This document shows, piece after piece, positions 8,888 to 17,488 of a DNA stretch of 64,000 nt; positions within the stretch are counted from its first letter, which is position 1, and each line of letters opens with the position of its first letter. The notes below the pieces were generated by a model. That model did not search any database, had not been told where the DNA came from, and saw only the letters and a list, made by a program, of their open reading frames with translations. A program made the position numbers and the translations under genes. Origin of the DNA: Oryzobacter faecalis (lineage in GTDB: Bacteria; Actinomycetota; Actinomycetes; Actinomycetales; Dermatophilaceae); assembly GCF_046764005.1 (NCBI RefSeq), contig NZ_JBKOFW010000002.1, positions 62,001 to 126,000 on the forward strand, written 5' to 3'.

Positions 8888-8893
8888 TAGGGT
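8888..8893 (+). promoter_or_regulatory. -10 element TAGGGT of leaderless galE
   Basis: TAGGGT ends 6 nt before the galE ATG at 8900. This fits leaderless transcription independent of the upstream small gene. Confidence 0.5.
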
Positions 8894-8899
8894 CGCCCC

Positions 8900-9919
8900 A
8901 TGCGCGTCCTCGTCTCCGGCGGTGCCGGCTACATCGGCTCCCACACGGTCGTCCAGCTCGTCGCGGCGGGGCACGACGTCGTCGTCGTCGACTCGTTCGC
9001 CAACGCCAAGCCGTCGGTCGTGGGGCGCATCGAGGCCCTGACCGGCGCCCCGCTCGACGTGCGCTCCTTCGACCTCACCGACGTCGACAAGACCGAGCAC
9101 CTCTTCGCGCACGAGCCCTTCGACGCCGTCATCCACTTCGCGGGGTTCAAGGCCGTCGGTGAGAGCGTGCAGAAGCCGCTCGAGTACTACGAGAACAACC
9201 TCGGCTCCACGTTCTCGCTCGTGCGGGCGATGCGTCGCCACGGGGTCGACAAGCTCGTGTTCTCCTCCAGCGCAACGGTGTACGGGGCGGAGGCGCCGGT
9301 GCCGATGGGCGAGGACCTGCCCACCTCGGCGACCAACCCCTACGGCTGGACCAAGGTGATGCAGGAGCAGGTCCTGCGCGACGTCGCGGCGGCCGACCCG
9401 TCCTGGCGGATCGCCCTGCTGCGCTACTTCAACCCGGTCGGGGCCCACCCCTCCGGGACGATCGGCGAGGACCCCAGCGACATCCCGAACAACCTCATGC
9501 CCTACATCGCCCAGGTCGCCGTCGGGCGCCGCGAGAAGCTGTCGGTGTTCGGTGGCGACTACGACACCCCGGACGGCACGGGCGTGCGCGACTACATCCA
9601 CGTCGAGGACCTCGCGGCCGGGCACATCGCGGCCCTGCACCGCCTCGTCGACACCGACGCCCCGGTCTCGACGTGGAACCTCGGCACCGGGCAGGGGACC
9701 TCCGTCCTCGAGCTGCTCGCCGCGTTCGAGCGGGCCTGCGGGCACGCGCTCCCCTGCGAGATCGTCGACCGCCGGCCCGGCGACATCGCGGCCTCGTACG
9801 CCGACCCGACCCGAGCCGAGGCCGAGCTCGGGTGGCGGGCCACCCGCACCGTCGACGACATGTGCGCCGACACCTGGCGGTGGCAGAGCCAGAACCCCCA
9901 CGGCTACCCCGACGCCTGA
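8900..9919 (+). CDS. galE: UDP-glucose 4-epimerase
   Basis: Interconverts UDP-glucose and UDP-galactose through an NAD-bound 4-keto intermediate, supplying galactose for cell-surface glycans. The extended SDR signature is complete: GGAGYIGSHTVVQL at the N terminus, the catalytic Ser/Thr in SSSATVYG and the YxxxK pair in YGWTK. The 339-residue length is standard. The substrate-binding YFNPVGAHPSG segment supports epimerase rather than dehydratase. Likely a single-gene transcript. Confidence 0.95.
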   Translation: MRVLVSGGAGYIGSHTVVQLVAAGHDVVVVDSFANAKPSVVGRIEALTGAPLDVRSFDLTDVDKTEHLFAHEPFDAVIHFAGFKAVGESVQKPLEYYENNLGSTFSLVRAMRRHGVDKLVFSSSATVYGAEAPVPMGEDLPTSATNPYGWTKVMQEQVLRDVAAADPSWRIALLRYFNPVGAHPSGTIGEDPSDIPNNLMPYIAQVAVGRREKLSVFGGDYDTPDGTGVRDYIHVEDLAAGHIAALHRLVDTDAPVSTWNLGTGQGTSVLELLAAFERACGHALPCEIVDRRPGDIAASYADPTRAEAELGWRATRTVDDMCADTWRWQSQNPHGYPDA

Positions 9920-9930
9920 CCGCGCCTTTC

Positions 9931-10000
9931 CGAGATCGTCCAAGACGTCGATTCTCGTACGCTCCCGCCGTACCGGATCGACGTATCGGTCGGTTCCCGG
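9931..10000. repeat. Family A repeat, double unit between galE and VOC gene
   Basis: Two family A units in tail-to-tail arrangement. The first (9931-9957) is in reverse orientation and forms its own hairpin (CGAGATCG against CGATTCTCG). The second (9973-10000, core GATCGACGTATCGG) is in forward orientation. They are joined by GTACGCTCCCGCCGTACC. The same unit-GTAC..GTAC-unit layout occurs inside copA at 33449-33515. The element fills the space between the convergent galE and VOC stop codons and may also act as a terminator. Confidence 0.7.
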
Positions 10001-10004
10001 ACGG

Positions 10005-10499
10005 TCAGCTGGTCTTCAGCGGGCTCTTGACGCGGATCATGTTGCCCGCGGGGTCACGGAACGCGCAGTCACGGACGCCGTAGAACTGGTCCGCCGGCTC
10101 CTGCAGCACCTCGCCCACCCCGGAGGACGCCACGTGCTCGAAGAGGGCGTCGACGTCGTCGACCCGAAGGATGAGCGAGGACATCAGGCCCTTGGCGAGG
10201 AGGGTGTCCATGGCGGTGCGGTCGTCGTCGCTGCTGCCGGGGTAGATCCCGACCGACTGGATGACGACCTCGAGGTCCGGCTGCGCCGGCGGTGAGACCG
10301 ACAGCCAGCGGTACTCGCCCTGGCTCACGTCGTTGGTGACGGTGAAGCCGAGGACGTCGCGGTAGAACTCGAGCGCCTTGTCGTGGTCGTCGACGACGAG
10401 GAAGCAGTTCGCGACGGCGAGCGACGCGGCGGCGGGGTGGACGGCGGCCGGTGCGGCCGAGGTGGTCGTGTTCGTCTCCATGTCACCCATGGTGGGCAC
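10005..10499 (-). CDS. VOC (glyoxalase/bleomycin resistance) family protein
   Basis: A 164-residue single-domain VOC protein with the beta-alpha-beta-beta-beta repeat, starting at VANCFLVVDDHDKALEFYRDVLGF and ending in VRDCAFRDPAGNMIRVKSP. Proteins of this kind bind a metal and small ligands; the substrate is unknown. It overlaps the 3' end of the AraC gene and is probably co-transcribed with it, a common AraC-VOC pairing. The GTG at 10499 follows GGAGGA by 7 nt; ATGs at 10490 and 10481 are alternatives. Confidence 0.8.
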   Translation of the reverse strand: MPTMGDMETNTTTSAAPAAVHPAAASLAVANCFLVVDDHDKALEFYRDVLGFTVTNDVSQGEYRWLSVSPPAQPDLEVVIQSVGIYPGSSDDDRTAMDTLLAKGLMSSLILRVDDVDALFEHVASSGVGEVLQEPADQFYGVRDCAFRDPAGNMIRVKSPLKTS

Positions 10500-10923
10500 G
10501 GGCTCCCTCCTCCCGCTTCTCCGATCCTGACCGCTTGCGCGTCGGTCGGTCGACCTGCTTCGCGACGCACGTCGGGATGACGCGCGCGCTCTCGTGCGCC
10601 AGGGCGCGGAACTCGGTGGGCGTCATCCCCATGAGCTCGGTGAACCGGCTGCTGAACGAGCCGAGCGAGGTGCAGCCGACGGCCATGCAGACGTCGGTGA
10701 CGGCGAGGTCCCCGAAGCGCAGCATCGCCGCGGCCCGCTCGACCCGACGGGTCATGAGGTGCTGGTAGGGCGTCTCGCCGAACGCCTCGCGGAAGCTGCG
10801 GTGGAAGTGCCCCACCGACATCAGCGCCTCGGCGGCGAGGGCTGGCACGTCGAGCGGCTCGGCGAAGTCGCGGTCCATCCGGTCGCGGGCCCTGCGGAGC
10901 CGGACGAGGTCGTCACGGTGCAC
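10483..10923 (-). CDS. AraC-family transcriptional regulator (DNA-binding domain only)
   Basis: A short protein of about 146 residues that is nearly all the AraC double helix-turn-helix: LDVPALAAEALMSVGHFHRSF for the first motif and VTDVCMAVGCTSLGSFSSRF for the second. There is no N-terminal ligand-binding domain. It precedes and overlaps the VOC gene, so it may control that pair. GTG at 10923 (VHRDDLVRLRRARDRM) is the likely start because homologues begin there; an in-frame ATG at 10959 is possible. Confidence 0.82.
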   Translation of the reverse strand: MHRDDLVRLRRARDRMDRDFAEPLDVPALAAEALMSVGHFHRSFREAFGETPYQHLMTRRVERAAAMLRFGDLAVTDVCMAVGCTSLGSFSSRFTELMGMTPTEFRALAHESARVIPTCVAKQVDRPTRKRSGSEKREEGARAHHG

Positions 10924-10990
10924 ACCCCCACGGTGCCACAGGGGCGTGGGGCGAGTCACAGGGTCGGCGCCGCCGGCGGCTTCGCCGTCA

Positions 10991-11016
10991 CTACGACGTC
11001 GTGTAGTTTGTACTAC
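10991..11016. promoter_or_regulatory. Candidate operator upstream of cydA
   Basis: GTAGTTTGTACTAC (11003-11016) is a perfect inverted repeat with 5-bp arms and a 4-nt spacer, and a second CTAC..GTAG pair (10991-11006) overlaps it. The spot is 45-70 nt before the cydA ATG, where a promoter or oxygen/redox regulator site is expected. It does not match the Rex consensus. The binding protein is unknown. Confidence 0.4.
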
Positions 11017-11059
11017 GCACCGTCGTTGTCAGTCCGAGTCGCCGCCCAGGAGCCCGCCC

Positions 11060-12514
11060 ATGGATGCCGTCGATGTCGCCCGGTGGCAGTTCGCCATCAC
11101 GACCGTCTACCACTTCCTGTTCGTCCCCGTCACGATCGGGCTCTCGCTCGTCGTCGCGGTGTTCCACACCCAGTGGCTGCGGACCCGGGCTCCCGAGTAC
11201 CTCCGGCTGGCCAAGTTCACGGGGAAGCTCCTCGTCATCAACTTCGCCCTCGGGCTCGTGACCGGCATCGTGCAGGAGTTCCAGTTCGGGATGAACTGGT
11301 CGGACTACTCCCGCTTCGTCGGCGACATCTTCGGCGCACCCCTGGCCCTCGAGGCCCTGCTCGCGTTCTTCCTCGAGTCGACGTTCCTCGGCATCTGGAT
11401 CTTCGGGTGGGGCCGCGTCCCCGAGAGGCTCCACGCCGCCTCGATGTGGCTCGTGCACATCGGCACGGTGCTCTCGGCCTACTTCATCCTCGCGGCGAAC
11501 TCCTTCATGCAGAACCCGGTCGGCTACCGGTTCAACCCCGAGACGGGTCGCGCCGAGATGGCCGACTTCCTCGCCGTGCTGACCAACAAGGTGCAGCTCG
11601 TGACGTTCCCGCACGTCATCACCTCGGCCTACATGGTCGGGGGCGCCACGACGATGGGCGTGGCCCTGTGGCTCCTGCGCAGGCACGCCGGCACCGACGA
11701 CGCGCCGATGTACCGCAGGGCCACCCGGTTCGGCGCCGTCATGGCGCTCGTCGCGTCGCTGGGCGTCATCGCGACCGGCGACGTCCAGGGCAAGATCATG
11801 ACCGAGGTCCAGCCGATGAAGATGGCTGCGGCAGAGGGGCTCTACGAGACGACGGCCAACGCGCCGTTCTCCGTGCTGTCGATCGGGTCGCTCGACGGGA
11901 GCGAGGCGACGCGGGTCATCGAGGTCCCCGGCCTCCTCTCCTTCCTCGGGACCGGGTCCTTCGACGGGACCGTGGAGGGCATCAACGACCTCAAGGCCAG
12001 CGAGCTCGCGATGGCCCAGAAGGTCGCCGACCGCTACGGTCCCGACGTCGCCGCGCTCGTCCTCGTCGAGGACTACACACCCGTCATCCCCCTGACCTAC
12101 TGGTCGTTCCGGTTCATGATGGGACTCGGCTTCGCGACGATGGCCGCCTGCGCCGCGGTGCTCTGGGCCACGCGCAAGGACGGTGTGCCGCAGGCGAGGT
12201 GGTGGACGGCCGTCGCGGTCCTCACCCCGCTCGCCCCCGTCTTCGCCAACAGCTGGGGCTGGATCTTCACCGAGGCGGGGCGCCAGCCGTGGGTCGTCTA
12301 CGGGCTGATGACGACCGCGTCCGGCGTCTCGCCCTCGGTCAGCGCCACCGAGGTGTGGATCTCGATGGTCGCCTACACCCTCGTCTACGCCGTCCTCGCC
12401 GTCATCGAGGTCAGGCTCTTCCTCACCTACGTCCGCCGCGGCGCCGAGCCCTTCGAGGACCCGCGCGACCCCGCGGGCGTCGACGAGGACGCCCCGCTCC
12501 AGTTCGCCTACTGA
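11060..12514 (+). CDS. cydA: Cytochrome bd ubiquinol oxidase subunit I
   Basis: Catalytic subunit of the bd-type terminal oxidase in the cytoplasmic membrane; it oxidises quinol and reduces oxygen with high affinity. The 484-residue protein starts MDAVDVARWQFAITTVYHF, where His18 is the haem b595 ligand position. The GRVPERLHAASMWLVHIG and NKVQLVTFPHVITSAYMVGG segments carry further haem and quinol residues. The quinol loop is short, as in other Gram-positive enzymes. A Shine-Dalgarno (AGGAG) precedes the ATG by 7 nt. It leads the operon cydA-cydB-cydD-cydC. Confidence 0.96.
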   Translation: MDAVDVARWQFAITTVYHFLFVPVTIGLSLVVAVFHTQWLRTRAPEYLRLAKFTGKLLVINFALGLVTGIVQEFQFGMNWSDYSRFVGDIFGAPLALEALLAFFLESTFLGIWIFGWGRVPERLHAASMWLVHIGTVLSAYFILAANSFMQNPVGYRFNPETGRAEMADFLAVLTNKVQLVTFPHVITSAYMVGGATTMGVALWLLRRHAGTDDAPMYRRATRFGAVMALVASLGVIATGDVQGKIMTEVQPMKMAAAEGLYETTANAPFSVLSIGSLDGSEATRVIEVPGLLSFLGTGSFDGTVEGINDLKASELAMAQKVADRYGPDVAALVLVEDYTPVIPLTYWSFRFMMGLGFATMAACAAVLWATRKDGVPQARWWTAVAVLTPLAPVFANSWGWIFTEAGRQPWVVYGLMTTASGVSPSVSATEVWISMVAYTLVYAVLAVIEVRLFLTYVRRGAEPFEDPRDPAGVDEDAPLQFAY

Positions 12515-12529
12515 CACCGAGGACCCGTC

Positions 12530-13558
12530 ATGGACTACGCACTCATCTGGTTCTGCCTCATCGGCCTGCTGTGGGCCGGGTACCTCGTCCTCGAGGGGTT
12601 CGACTTCGGGGTCGGCGCCCTCCTGCCCGTCCTCGGTGCCGGTGCGGACGCGGAGGACACCGAGAAGCGCCGACGCGTCATGCTCACGACGATCGGCCCC
12701 CACTGGGACGGCAACGAGGTGTGGCTGCTCACCGCCGGCGGTGCCACCTTCGCGGCCTTCCCGCACTGGTACGCGACGATGTTCTCCGCGTTCTACCTCC
12801 CGCTGCTGCTGCTCCTCGTCGCGCTCATCGTCCGGAACATGGGCTTCGAGTACCGCGGCAAGCGCGACGACGCGACGTGGCGCCGCCGGTGGGACCTCGC
12901 GATCGTCGGCGGCTCCGTCGTGGCGCCGTTCCTCGTCGGGGTGGCCCTGACCAACGTCGTCCGCGGGCTGCCCATCGACCAGGACATGGAGTTCACGGGC
13001 ACCGTCTTCACCCTGCTCAACGTCCCGAGCCTGCTCGGCGGGCTCGTCGTCCTCGCGCTCAGCCTCGCCCACGGCACCTTCTTCCTCGCGCTGAAGACGA
13101 CGGGCGACCTCCGCGGTGACGCGCAACGGCTCGGCACGACGCTGGGAGCGGGGGCGGCGGTCCTGGCCGTGGCCCTCCTCGCGTGGCTCGGCCTCGACCA
13201 GGGGACGACGTGGACCTGGGCCGCGAGCGCCGTCGCGGCGCTCTCGCTCGTCGGCGCCCTCGCGGCCAACGTCGCGGGGCGCGAGGGCTGGGCCTTCGCC
13301 GGGACCGCCGTGACGATGGCGGCCGCCGTCACGACCTACTTCCTCGCGCTCTTCCCCGACGTCATGCCCTCGACGCTCGTCGGCGGCCTGTCGCTGAGCA
13401 TCGAGAACGCCTCGAGCAGCGAGCTGACCCTGCAGATCATGACCGTCGCCGCGGTCGTCTTCACCCCGGTCGTCCTCCTCTACACGGCGTGGACCTACTG
13501 GACCTTCCGCAAGCGCCTCGGCACCCACCACATCCCGCGGGCGGTGGCGGTGAAGTGA
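12530..13558 (+). CDS. cydB: Cytochrome bd ubiquinol oxidase subunit II
   Basis: Structural membrane partner of CydA. The 342-residue protein has about nine membrane segments and the family signature LEGFDFGVGALLP followed by GPHWDGNEVWLLTAGGATFAA. It begins 15 nt after cydA. Its stop overlaps the GTG start of cydD (GTGA), coupling oxidase synthesis to the exporter that helps assemble it. Confidence 0.96.
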   Translation: MDYALIWFCLIGLLWAGYLVLEGFDFGVGALLPVLGAGADAEDTEKRRRVMLTTIGPHWDGNEVWLLTAGGATFAAFPHWYATMFSAFYLPLLLLLVALIVRNMGFEYRGKRDDATWRRRWDLAIVGGSVVAPFLVGVALTNVVRGLPIDQDMEFTGTVFTLLNVPSLLGGLVVLALSLAHGTFFLALKTTGDLRGDAQRLGTTLGAGAAVLAVALLAWLGLDQGTTWTWAASAVAALSLVGALAANVAGREGWAFAGTAVTMAAAVTTYFLALFPDVMPSTLVGGLSLSIENASSSELTLQIMTVAAVVFTPVVLLYTAWTYWTFRKRLGTHHIPRAVAVK

Positions 13559-15222
13559 GGCCGTTCGACCCGCACCTGCTCCGGGCGGCCCCCGCCGCCC
13601 GGGGGCCGGTCGTGCTGCTCGCGGTCACCGGCATCGCCCAGGGCGTGGCGACGATCGGGCTCGCGCTCGCGCTGGCGCGCCTCGTCGTCGCGGTCGTCGC
13701 GGTCGAAGACCGCCCGGATGCCGTGGCGCCGGCCGCCGTCGTCCTCGCCGCCGTCTTCGGGGTGCGGGCGCTCCTCGGCTGGGTCGTCGAACGGGTCGCG
13801 GCGTGGGCGGGCGTCGAGGTGACCGCGGCCCTGCGTGAGCGCCTCCTCGCCCGCTGGCTCGACGTGCCGGCCGAGGCGCGCCCGGACCCCGACCGTGCCG
13901 TGACCCTGGCCGCCCACGGGGTGGCGACCGTCGAGCCCTACGCCGCCCGCTTCCTCCCGGCCCTGGTGTCGGGGGCGGTCGTGCCGGTGCTCGCCGTCCT
14001 GGCCCTCGTGTGGGTCGACTGGCTGAGCGCGCTCGTCGTCGTCCTCACCCTCCCGCTGCTCCCGTTCTTCGCCGCGCTCATCGGACGGGCGACCCAGGCC
14101 GAGACCGAACGCCGGTGGGTGGCCCTGTCATCGCTCGCCGGGCACTTCCTCGACGTCGTCCGGGGGCTCCCGACGCTCGTCGGCTACGGGCGTGCGGAGC
14201 GGCAGGTCGAGGTCGTCGAGGACGTGAGCCGTCGCCACCGGGTCGCGACGATGCGCACGCTGCGCCTGGCGTTCACGAGCTCGGCCGCGCTCGAGCTGCT
14301 CGCGTCCGTCTCGGTCGCGATCGTCGCGGTCGTCGTCGGGCTGCGGCTGACCCACGGGTCGATGACGCTGACCGCCGGGCTCACCGCGATCCTCCTCGCG
14401 CCGGAGGCGTACTGGCCGGTCCGCCGCGTCGGCGCCGAGTTCCACGCCGCGGCCGACGGTGCCGAGGCGCTCGACGCCATCCTCACCGAGCTCGCCCCAC
14501 CCAGCGCCGGTCCGGTCACGACCGACCGGATGGACCCCGGGGCCGGTGCGCCGACCTCGGCCGGCAGAGGTCGGGTCGAGGGGCGGGAGGGCGCCGGGGC
14601 GTCGGAGGAGGTCGGCGTGCGGGTCGCCGACGTCGCCTACACGTACCCGGGCGCGGCCTCGCCGGTCCTCACCGGCGTCTCGTTGGCGGCCGGGCCGGGG
14701 CTCACGGCCCTCACCGGGCCGTCGGGGGTCGGCAAGTCCACGCTCCTCGAGCTCGTCGCCGGCCTGCGCTCCCCGGACGAGGGCACCGTCGACGCCGGCC
14801 GGGCCCACCTCGTGACCCAGCGCCCGTTCCTCCCCGCCGGCACCCTGCGCGACGCCCTGCGCCTGGGGAACGACGCCCCGGACGAGGCCCTCTGGGACGC
14901 CCTGCGGACGGTCGGGCTGGACGGCGTCGTCGCCGGGCTGCCGGAGTCGCTCGCCACCCCGGTCGGGGACGACGGGTTCGGGCTCTCGGCCGGGCAACGG
15001 GCCAGGGTCGCCCTCGCGCGCGCGGCGCTCTCCACGGCCCCCGTGCTCCTCGTCGACGAGCCGACCGCGCACCTCGACGCCGACGCCGCCGGCTGGGTGC
15101 ACCGGCTCCTCGTCGACCTCGGCGAGCGCCGCACCGTCCTCGTCGTGACCCACCGCCCCGAGCTCGTGGCCCTCGCCGACCACCACGTCGCCCTCGCGGC
15201 GCCCGCGGAGGTGTCGCGATGA
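13555..15222 (+). CDS. cydD: Thiol reductant ABC exporter subunit CydD
   Basis: One half of the CydDC heterodimeric ABC exporter, required for cytochrome bd maturation; in E. coli it exports glutathione and cysteine, here perhaps cysteine or a mycothiol-related thiol (inference). 555 residues: six membrane segments (about 1-300), then the nucleotide-binding domain with Walker A GPSGVGKST, signature LSAGQRARVALARA and Walker B VLLVDEPTAHLD. The linker before the ATPase domain contains a small palindrome at 14551-14574. GTG start overlaps the cydB stop. Confidence 0.93.
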   Translation: MRPFDPHLLRAAPAARGPVVLLAVTGIAQGVATIGLALALARLVVAVVAVEDRPDAVAPAAVVLAAVFGVRALLGWVVERVAAWAGVEVTAALRERLLARWLDVPAEARPDPDRAVTLAAHGVATVEPYAARFLPALVSGAVVPVLAVLALVWVDWLSALVVVLTLPLLPFFAALIGRATQAETERRWVALSSLAGHFLDVVRGLPTLVGYGRAERQVEVVEDVSRRHRVATMRTLRLAFTSSAALELLASVSVAIVAVVVGLRLTHGSMTLTAGLTAILLAPEAYWPVRRVGAEFHAAADGAEALDAILTELAPPSAGPVTTDRMDPGAGAPTSAGRGRVEGREGAGASEEVGVRVADVAYTYPGAASPVLTGVSLAAGPGLTALTGPSGVGKSTLLELVAGLRSPDEGTVDAGRAHLVTQRPFLPAGTLRDALRLGNDAPDEALWDALRTVGLDGVVAGLPESLATPVGDDGFGLSAGQRARVALARAALSTAPVLLVDEPTAHLDADAAGWVHRLLVDLGERRTVLVVTHRPELVALADHHVALAAPAEVSR

Positions 15223-16865
15223 CGACCCGGCGCTCCCTGCTCGTGCCGTCCCGCGCGGTCGTGCTCGGCGGGCTGCTCGGCGGGGCCGCGACGTCCGCGG
15301 GCATCGCGCTCACCGCGACCTCGGGATGGCTCGTCGTCCGCGCGAGCGAGCGGCCCGTCATCCTCACCCTCCTCACCGCCATCGTCGGGGTGCGGGCGTT
15401 CGGGATGGCGCGCCCCCTCCTGCGGTGGCTCGAGCGGGTCGTGTCGCACGACGCGGCCCTCGACGACCTCGCCCGTCGCCGCACCTCGGTGTACGCGGCG
15501 CTGGTTCCCCTGACGCCCGCGCGGCTCGGGCGGCGGGCGAGGTCGGCGGTCCTCACCGGGGTCGTCGACGACCTCACCGACGTCACCGAGGCCACCGTCC
15601 GGGTCACCGTCCCCGTCGTGTCCAGCGCGGTCGCCGGGGTCGTCGCGACCCTGCTCGTCGCCTGGTTCTCGCCCGTCGTGGGGCTCGTCGTCGCGGCCCT
15701 CCTGCTCGCCGTCGCGCTGTCCTGCTGGGCCGCCTGGTGGGTCGAGTCCCGGTCGCGCGACGAGCTGCTCGCGGCGCGCGCGGAGGTCGTGCGGGTGTCC
15801 GACCTCGTCGCCCGGCACGCCGGCGAGCTGCGTGCCGTCGAGGGCGCGGCCACGGCGGCCGGCTGGCTGGAGGACGCCCACGCCACGTGGCGCCGCGTGT
15901 CCCGGCGCCAGTCCCGAGGACGCGCGCTCGTCTCGCTCGTCGTCCTCCTCGCGACCGGTGCCGCGACCCTGGCGGCCGCGCTCGTCGTCGACCCCGCGAC
16001 CGTCGGGGCCCCCGTGGCGGCGCTCCTCGTCCTCGTTCCCGTGGCCGTGGGCGACGCCCTCTCCCCGCTCGTCGACACGATGCGCTCGCTCGCCCGGGCG
16101 CAGGGCAGCGCGGCGCGGCTCGACGCCCTCCTCCGCCGGTCTCCGGCCGTGCTCGACCCGGGCCACGTCCGTGGCGGCGGACCGGAGCACCCCCGCGAGG
16201 GGCGGCGCGTCGACCTCGACGGGGTCTCCGCGTCCTGGTCCGGCGACGGGGAGCAGCTGCCGCCGACCGACCTCGTCCTCACTCCCGGGGTGCGGGTCGC
16301 CGTCGTCGGGCCGAACGGGTCGGGCAAGAGCACCCTCCTCGCGGTCCTCGCCCGCCACCTCGACCCCGCCCGGGGGACGTACCTCCTCGACGGGGAGGAC
16401 GTGCGGCGCCTCCCGCTCGAGGACGTCCGCGGCCGCGTCGCGGTCGTCGACGACGAGCCGCACGTCTTCGCCGCCAGCCTCGCCGCCAACCTGCGCCTCG
16501 CCCGGCCGGACGCCGAGGACGCCGACCTGCGCCGCGCCCTCGACCTCGCCGGGCTGGGACCGTGGGCCGCGGGACTCCCCGAGGGCCTCGACACCCGCCT
16601 CGGCACCGGCGGTCGGGGCGTGTCCGGGGGCGAGCGCACCCGCCTCGGGGTGGCCCGGGCCGTCCTCGCCGACCGCGACCTCGTCCTCCTCGACGAACCG
16701 ACCGCCCACCTCGACCACCCGACGGCGACCGCCGTCCTCGATGACGTCCTCGACGCCACGGCCGGCCGCAGCCTCGTGATGGTGAGCCACCGCCCCGAGT
16801 CGCTCGCGCGGTTCCACGAGGTGCTCGCGCTCGACGTACGCTCATCGCCCACCCCGAAGGAGTAG
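15219..16865 (+). CDS. cydC: Thiol reductant ABC exporter subunit CydC
   Basis: Partner of CydD, 548 residues, same membrane-plus-ATPase architecture. Walker A is GPNGSGKST, the signature is VSGGERTRLGVARA and Walker B LVLLDEPTAHLD. The ATG overlaps the cydD stop (ATGA). The stop is followed two nucleotides later by the BlaI-type regulator gene, so the operon probably continues into it. Confidence 0.93.
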   Translation: MTTRRSLLVPSRAVVLGGLLGGAATSAGIALTATSGWLVVRASERPVILTLLTAIVGVRAFGMARPLLRWLERVVSHDAALDDLARRRTSVYAALVPLTPARLGRRARSAVLTGVVDDLTDVTEATVRVTVPVVSSAVAGVVATLLVAWFSPVVGLVVAALLLAVALSCWAAWWVESRSRDELLAARAEVVRVSDLVARHAGELRAVEGAATAAGWLEDAHATWRRVSRRQSRGRALVSLVVLLATGAATLAAALVVDPATVGAPVAALLVLVPVAVGDALSPLVDTMRSLARAQGSAARLDALLRRSPAVLDPGHVRGGGPEHPREGRRVDLDGVSASWSGDGEQLPPTDLVLTPGVRVAVVGPNGSGKSTLLAVLARHLDPARGTYLLDGEDVRRLPLEDVRGRVAVVDDEPHVFAASLAANLRLARPDAEDADLRRALDLAGLGPWAAGLPEGLDTRLGTGGRGVSGGERTRLGVARAVLADRDLVLLDEPTAHLDHPTATAVLDDVLDATAGRSLVMVSHRPESLARFHEVLALDVRSSPTPKE

Positions 16866-16867
16866 CC

Positions 16868-17314
16868 ATGCCGCACTCGACCTCCGCACCACGCCTCGGT
16901 GACCTCGAGCGCGTCGTCATGGAGCACCTGTGGGACCTCGCCGGCGCCGACGGCTTCACCGGAGCCACGGTCCGCGAGGTGCACGACCGCCTCGCCAAGG
17001 ACCGCGACATCGCCTACACGACGGTGATGACCGTGCTGGACCGGCTCGCGAAGAAGGACCTCGTCACCCGCGAGCGCGACGGACGGGCCTGGCGCTACCG
17101 CCCCGCCGACACCCGCGAGGCCCTGACCGCCCAGACGATGCGCCGCACCCTCGACGACATGGAGGTCACCGACCGGCGCACCGCCCTCCTGCACTTCCTC
17201 GACGGCGCGACGAGCGACGAGCTCGCCGACCTCCGGGCCGCCCTCGCCGAGGTCGAGGCGCGGGCCGCCGACGACGCCCCGCCCCCGAGGAAGGGCCGCC
17301 TCCGCCGCCGCTGA
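16868..17314 (+). CDS. BlaI/MecI/CopY family transcriptional repressor
   Basis: A 148-residue protein with an N-terminal winged helix (LGDLERVVMEHLWDLAG, then IAYTTVMTVLDRLAKKDLVTRE) and a C-terminal dimerisation helix region. Members repress beta-lactamase, copper or stress genes and are released by proteolysis, often by a membrane M56 protease encoded next door. Here the M56 gene follows 174 nt downstream. A GGAG lies just before the ATG, overlapping the cydC stop region, so the repressor is likely expressed with cytochrome bd. Confidence 0.88.
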   Translation: MPHSTSAPRLGDLERVVMEHLWDLAGADGFTGATVREVHDRLAKDRDIAYTTVMTVLDRLAKKDLVTRERDGRAWRYRPADTREALTAQTMRRTLDDMEVTDRRTALLHFLDGATSDELADLRAALAEVEARAADDAPPPRKGRLRRR

Positions 17315-17330
17315 GGCCGGCGGCCCGGAC

Positions 17331-17434
17331 CCACGGGCACCGGACCTCCGCCCGGGCGCCCGGACCCGCCCCACGGGCACCGAAACTCCGCCCGGGCGCC
17401 CGATATCGGGTGGCGCGACGAAGGTCGGGTGCCG
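17331..17434. repeat. Family C repeat: 40-bp tandem duplication plus palindrome
   Basis: Two direct copies of a unit that begins CCACGGGCACCG and contains CTCCGCCCGGGCGCCCG start at 17331 and 17371 (period 40). The second copy leads into the perfect palindrome CCCGATATCGGG (17399-17410) and a right arm, GACGAAGGTCGGGTGCC, that pairs imperfectly with its left end. A second copy of this palindromic element is at 48508-48565. It fills most of the gap between the BlaI and M56 genes. Confidence 0.7.
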
Positions 17435-17488
17435 CTCGACCCCGGGATCGCGGTCCGGTGCGGTGCACCCGCCTGCCACCATGGACCC

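Noticed and set aside
10924..11059. A Rex or FNR site before cydA
   Set aside because: The inverted repeats present do not match TTGTGAA-n4-TTCACAA or TTGAT-n4-ATCAA.
10991..13531. An 846-codon open frame on the minus strand across cydA and cydB
   Set aside because: It is antisense to two clear membrane-protein genes, has biased Asp/Glu/Gly/Arg composition and no domain; a by-product of high GC content.
14637..16817. Long minus-strand open frames across cydD and cydC
   Set aside because: Same GC artefact; the plus-strand frames carry complete ABC exporter motifs.
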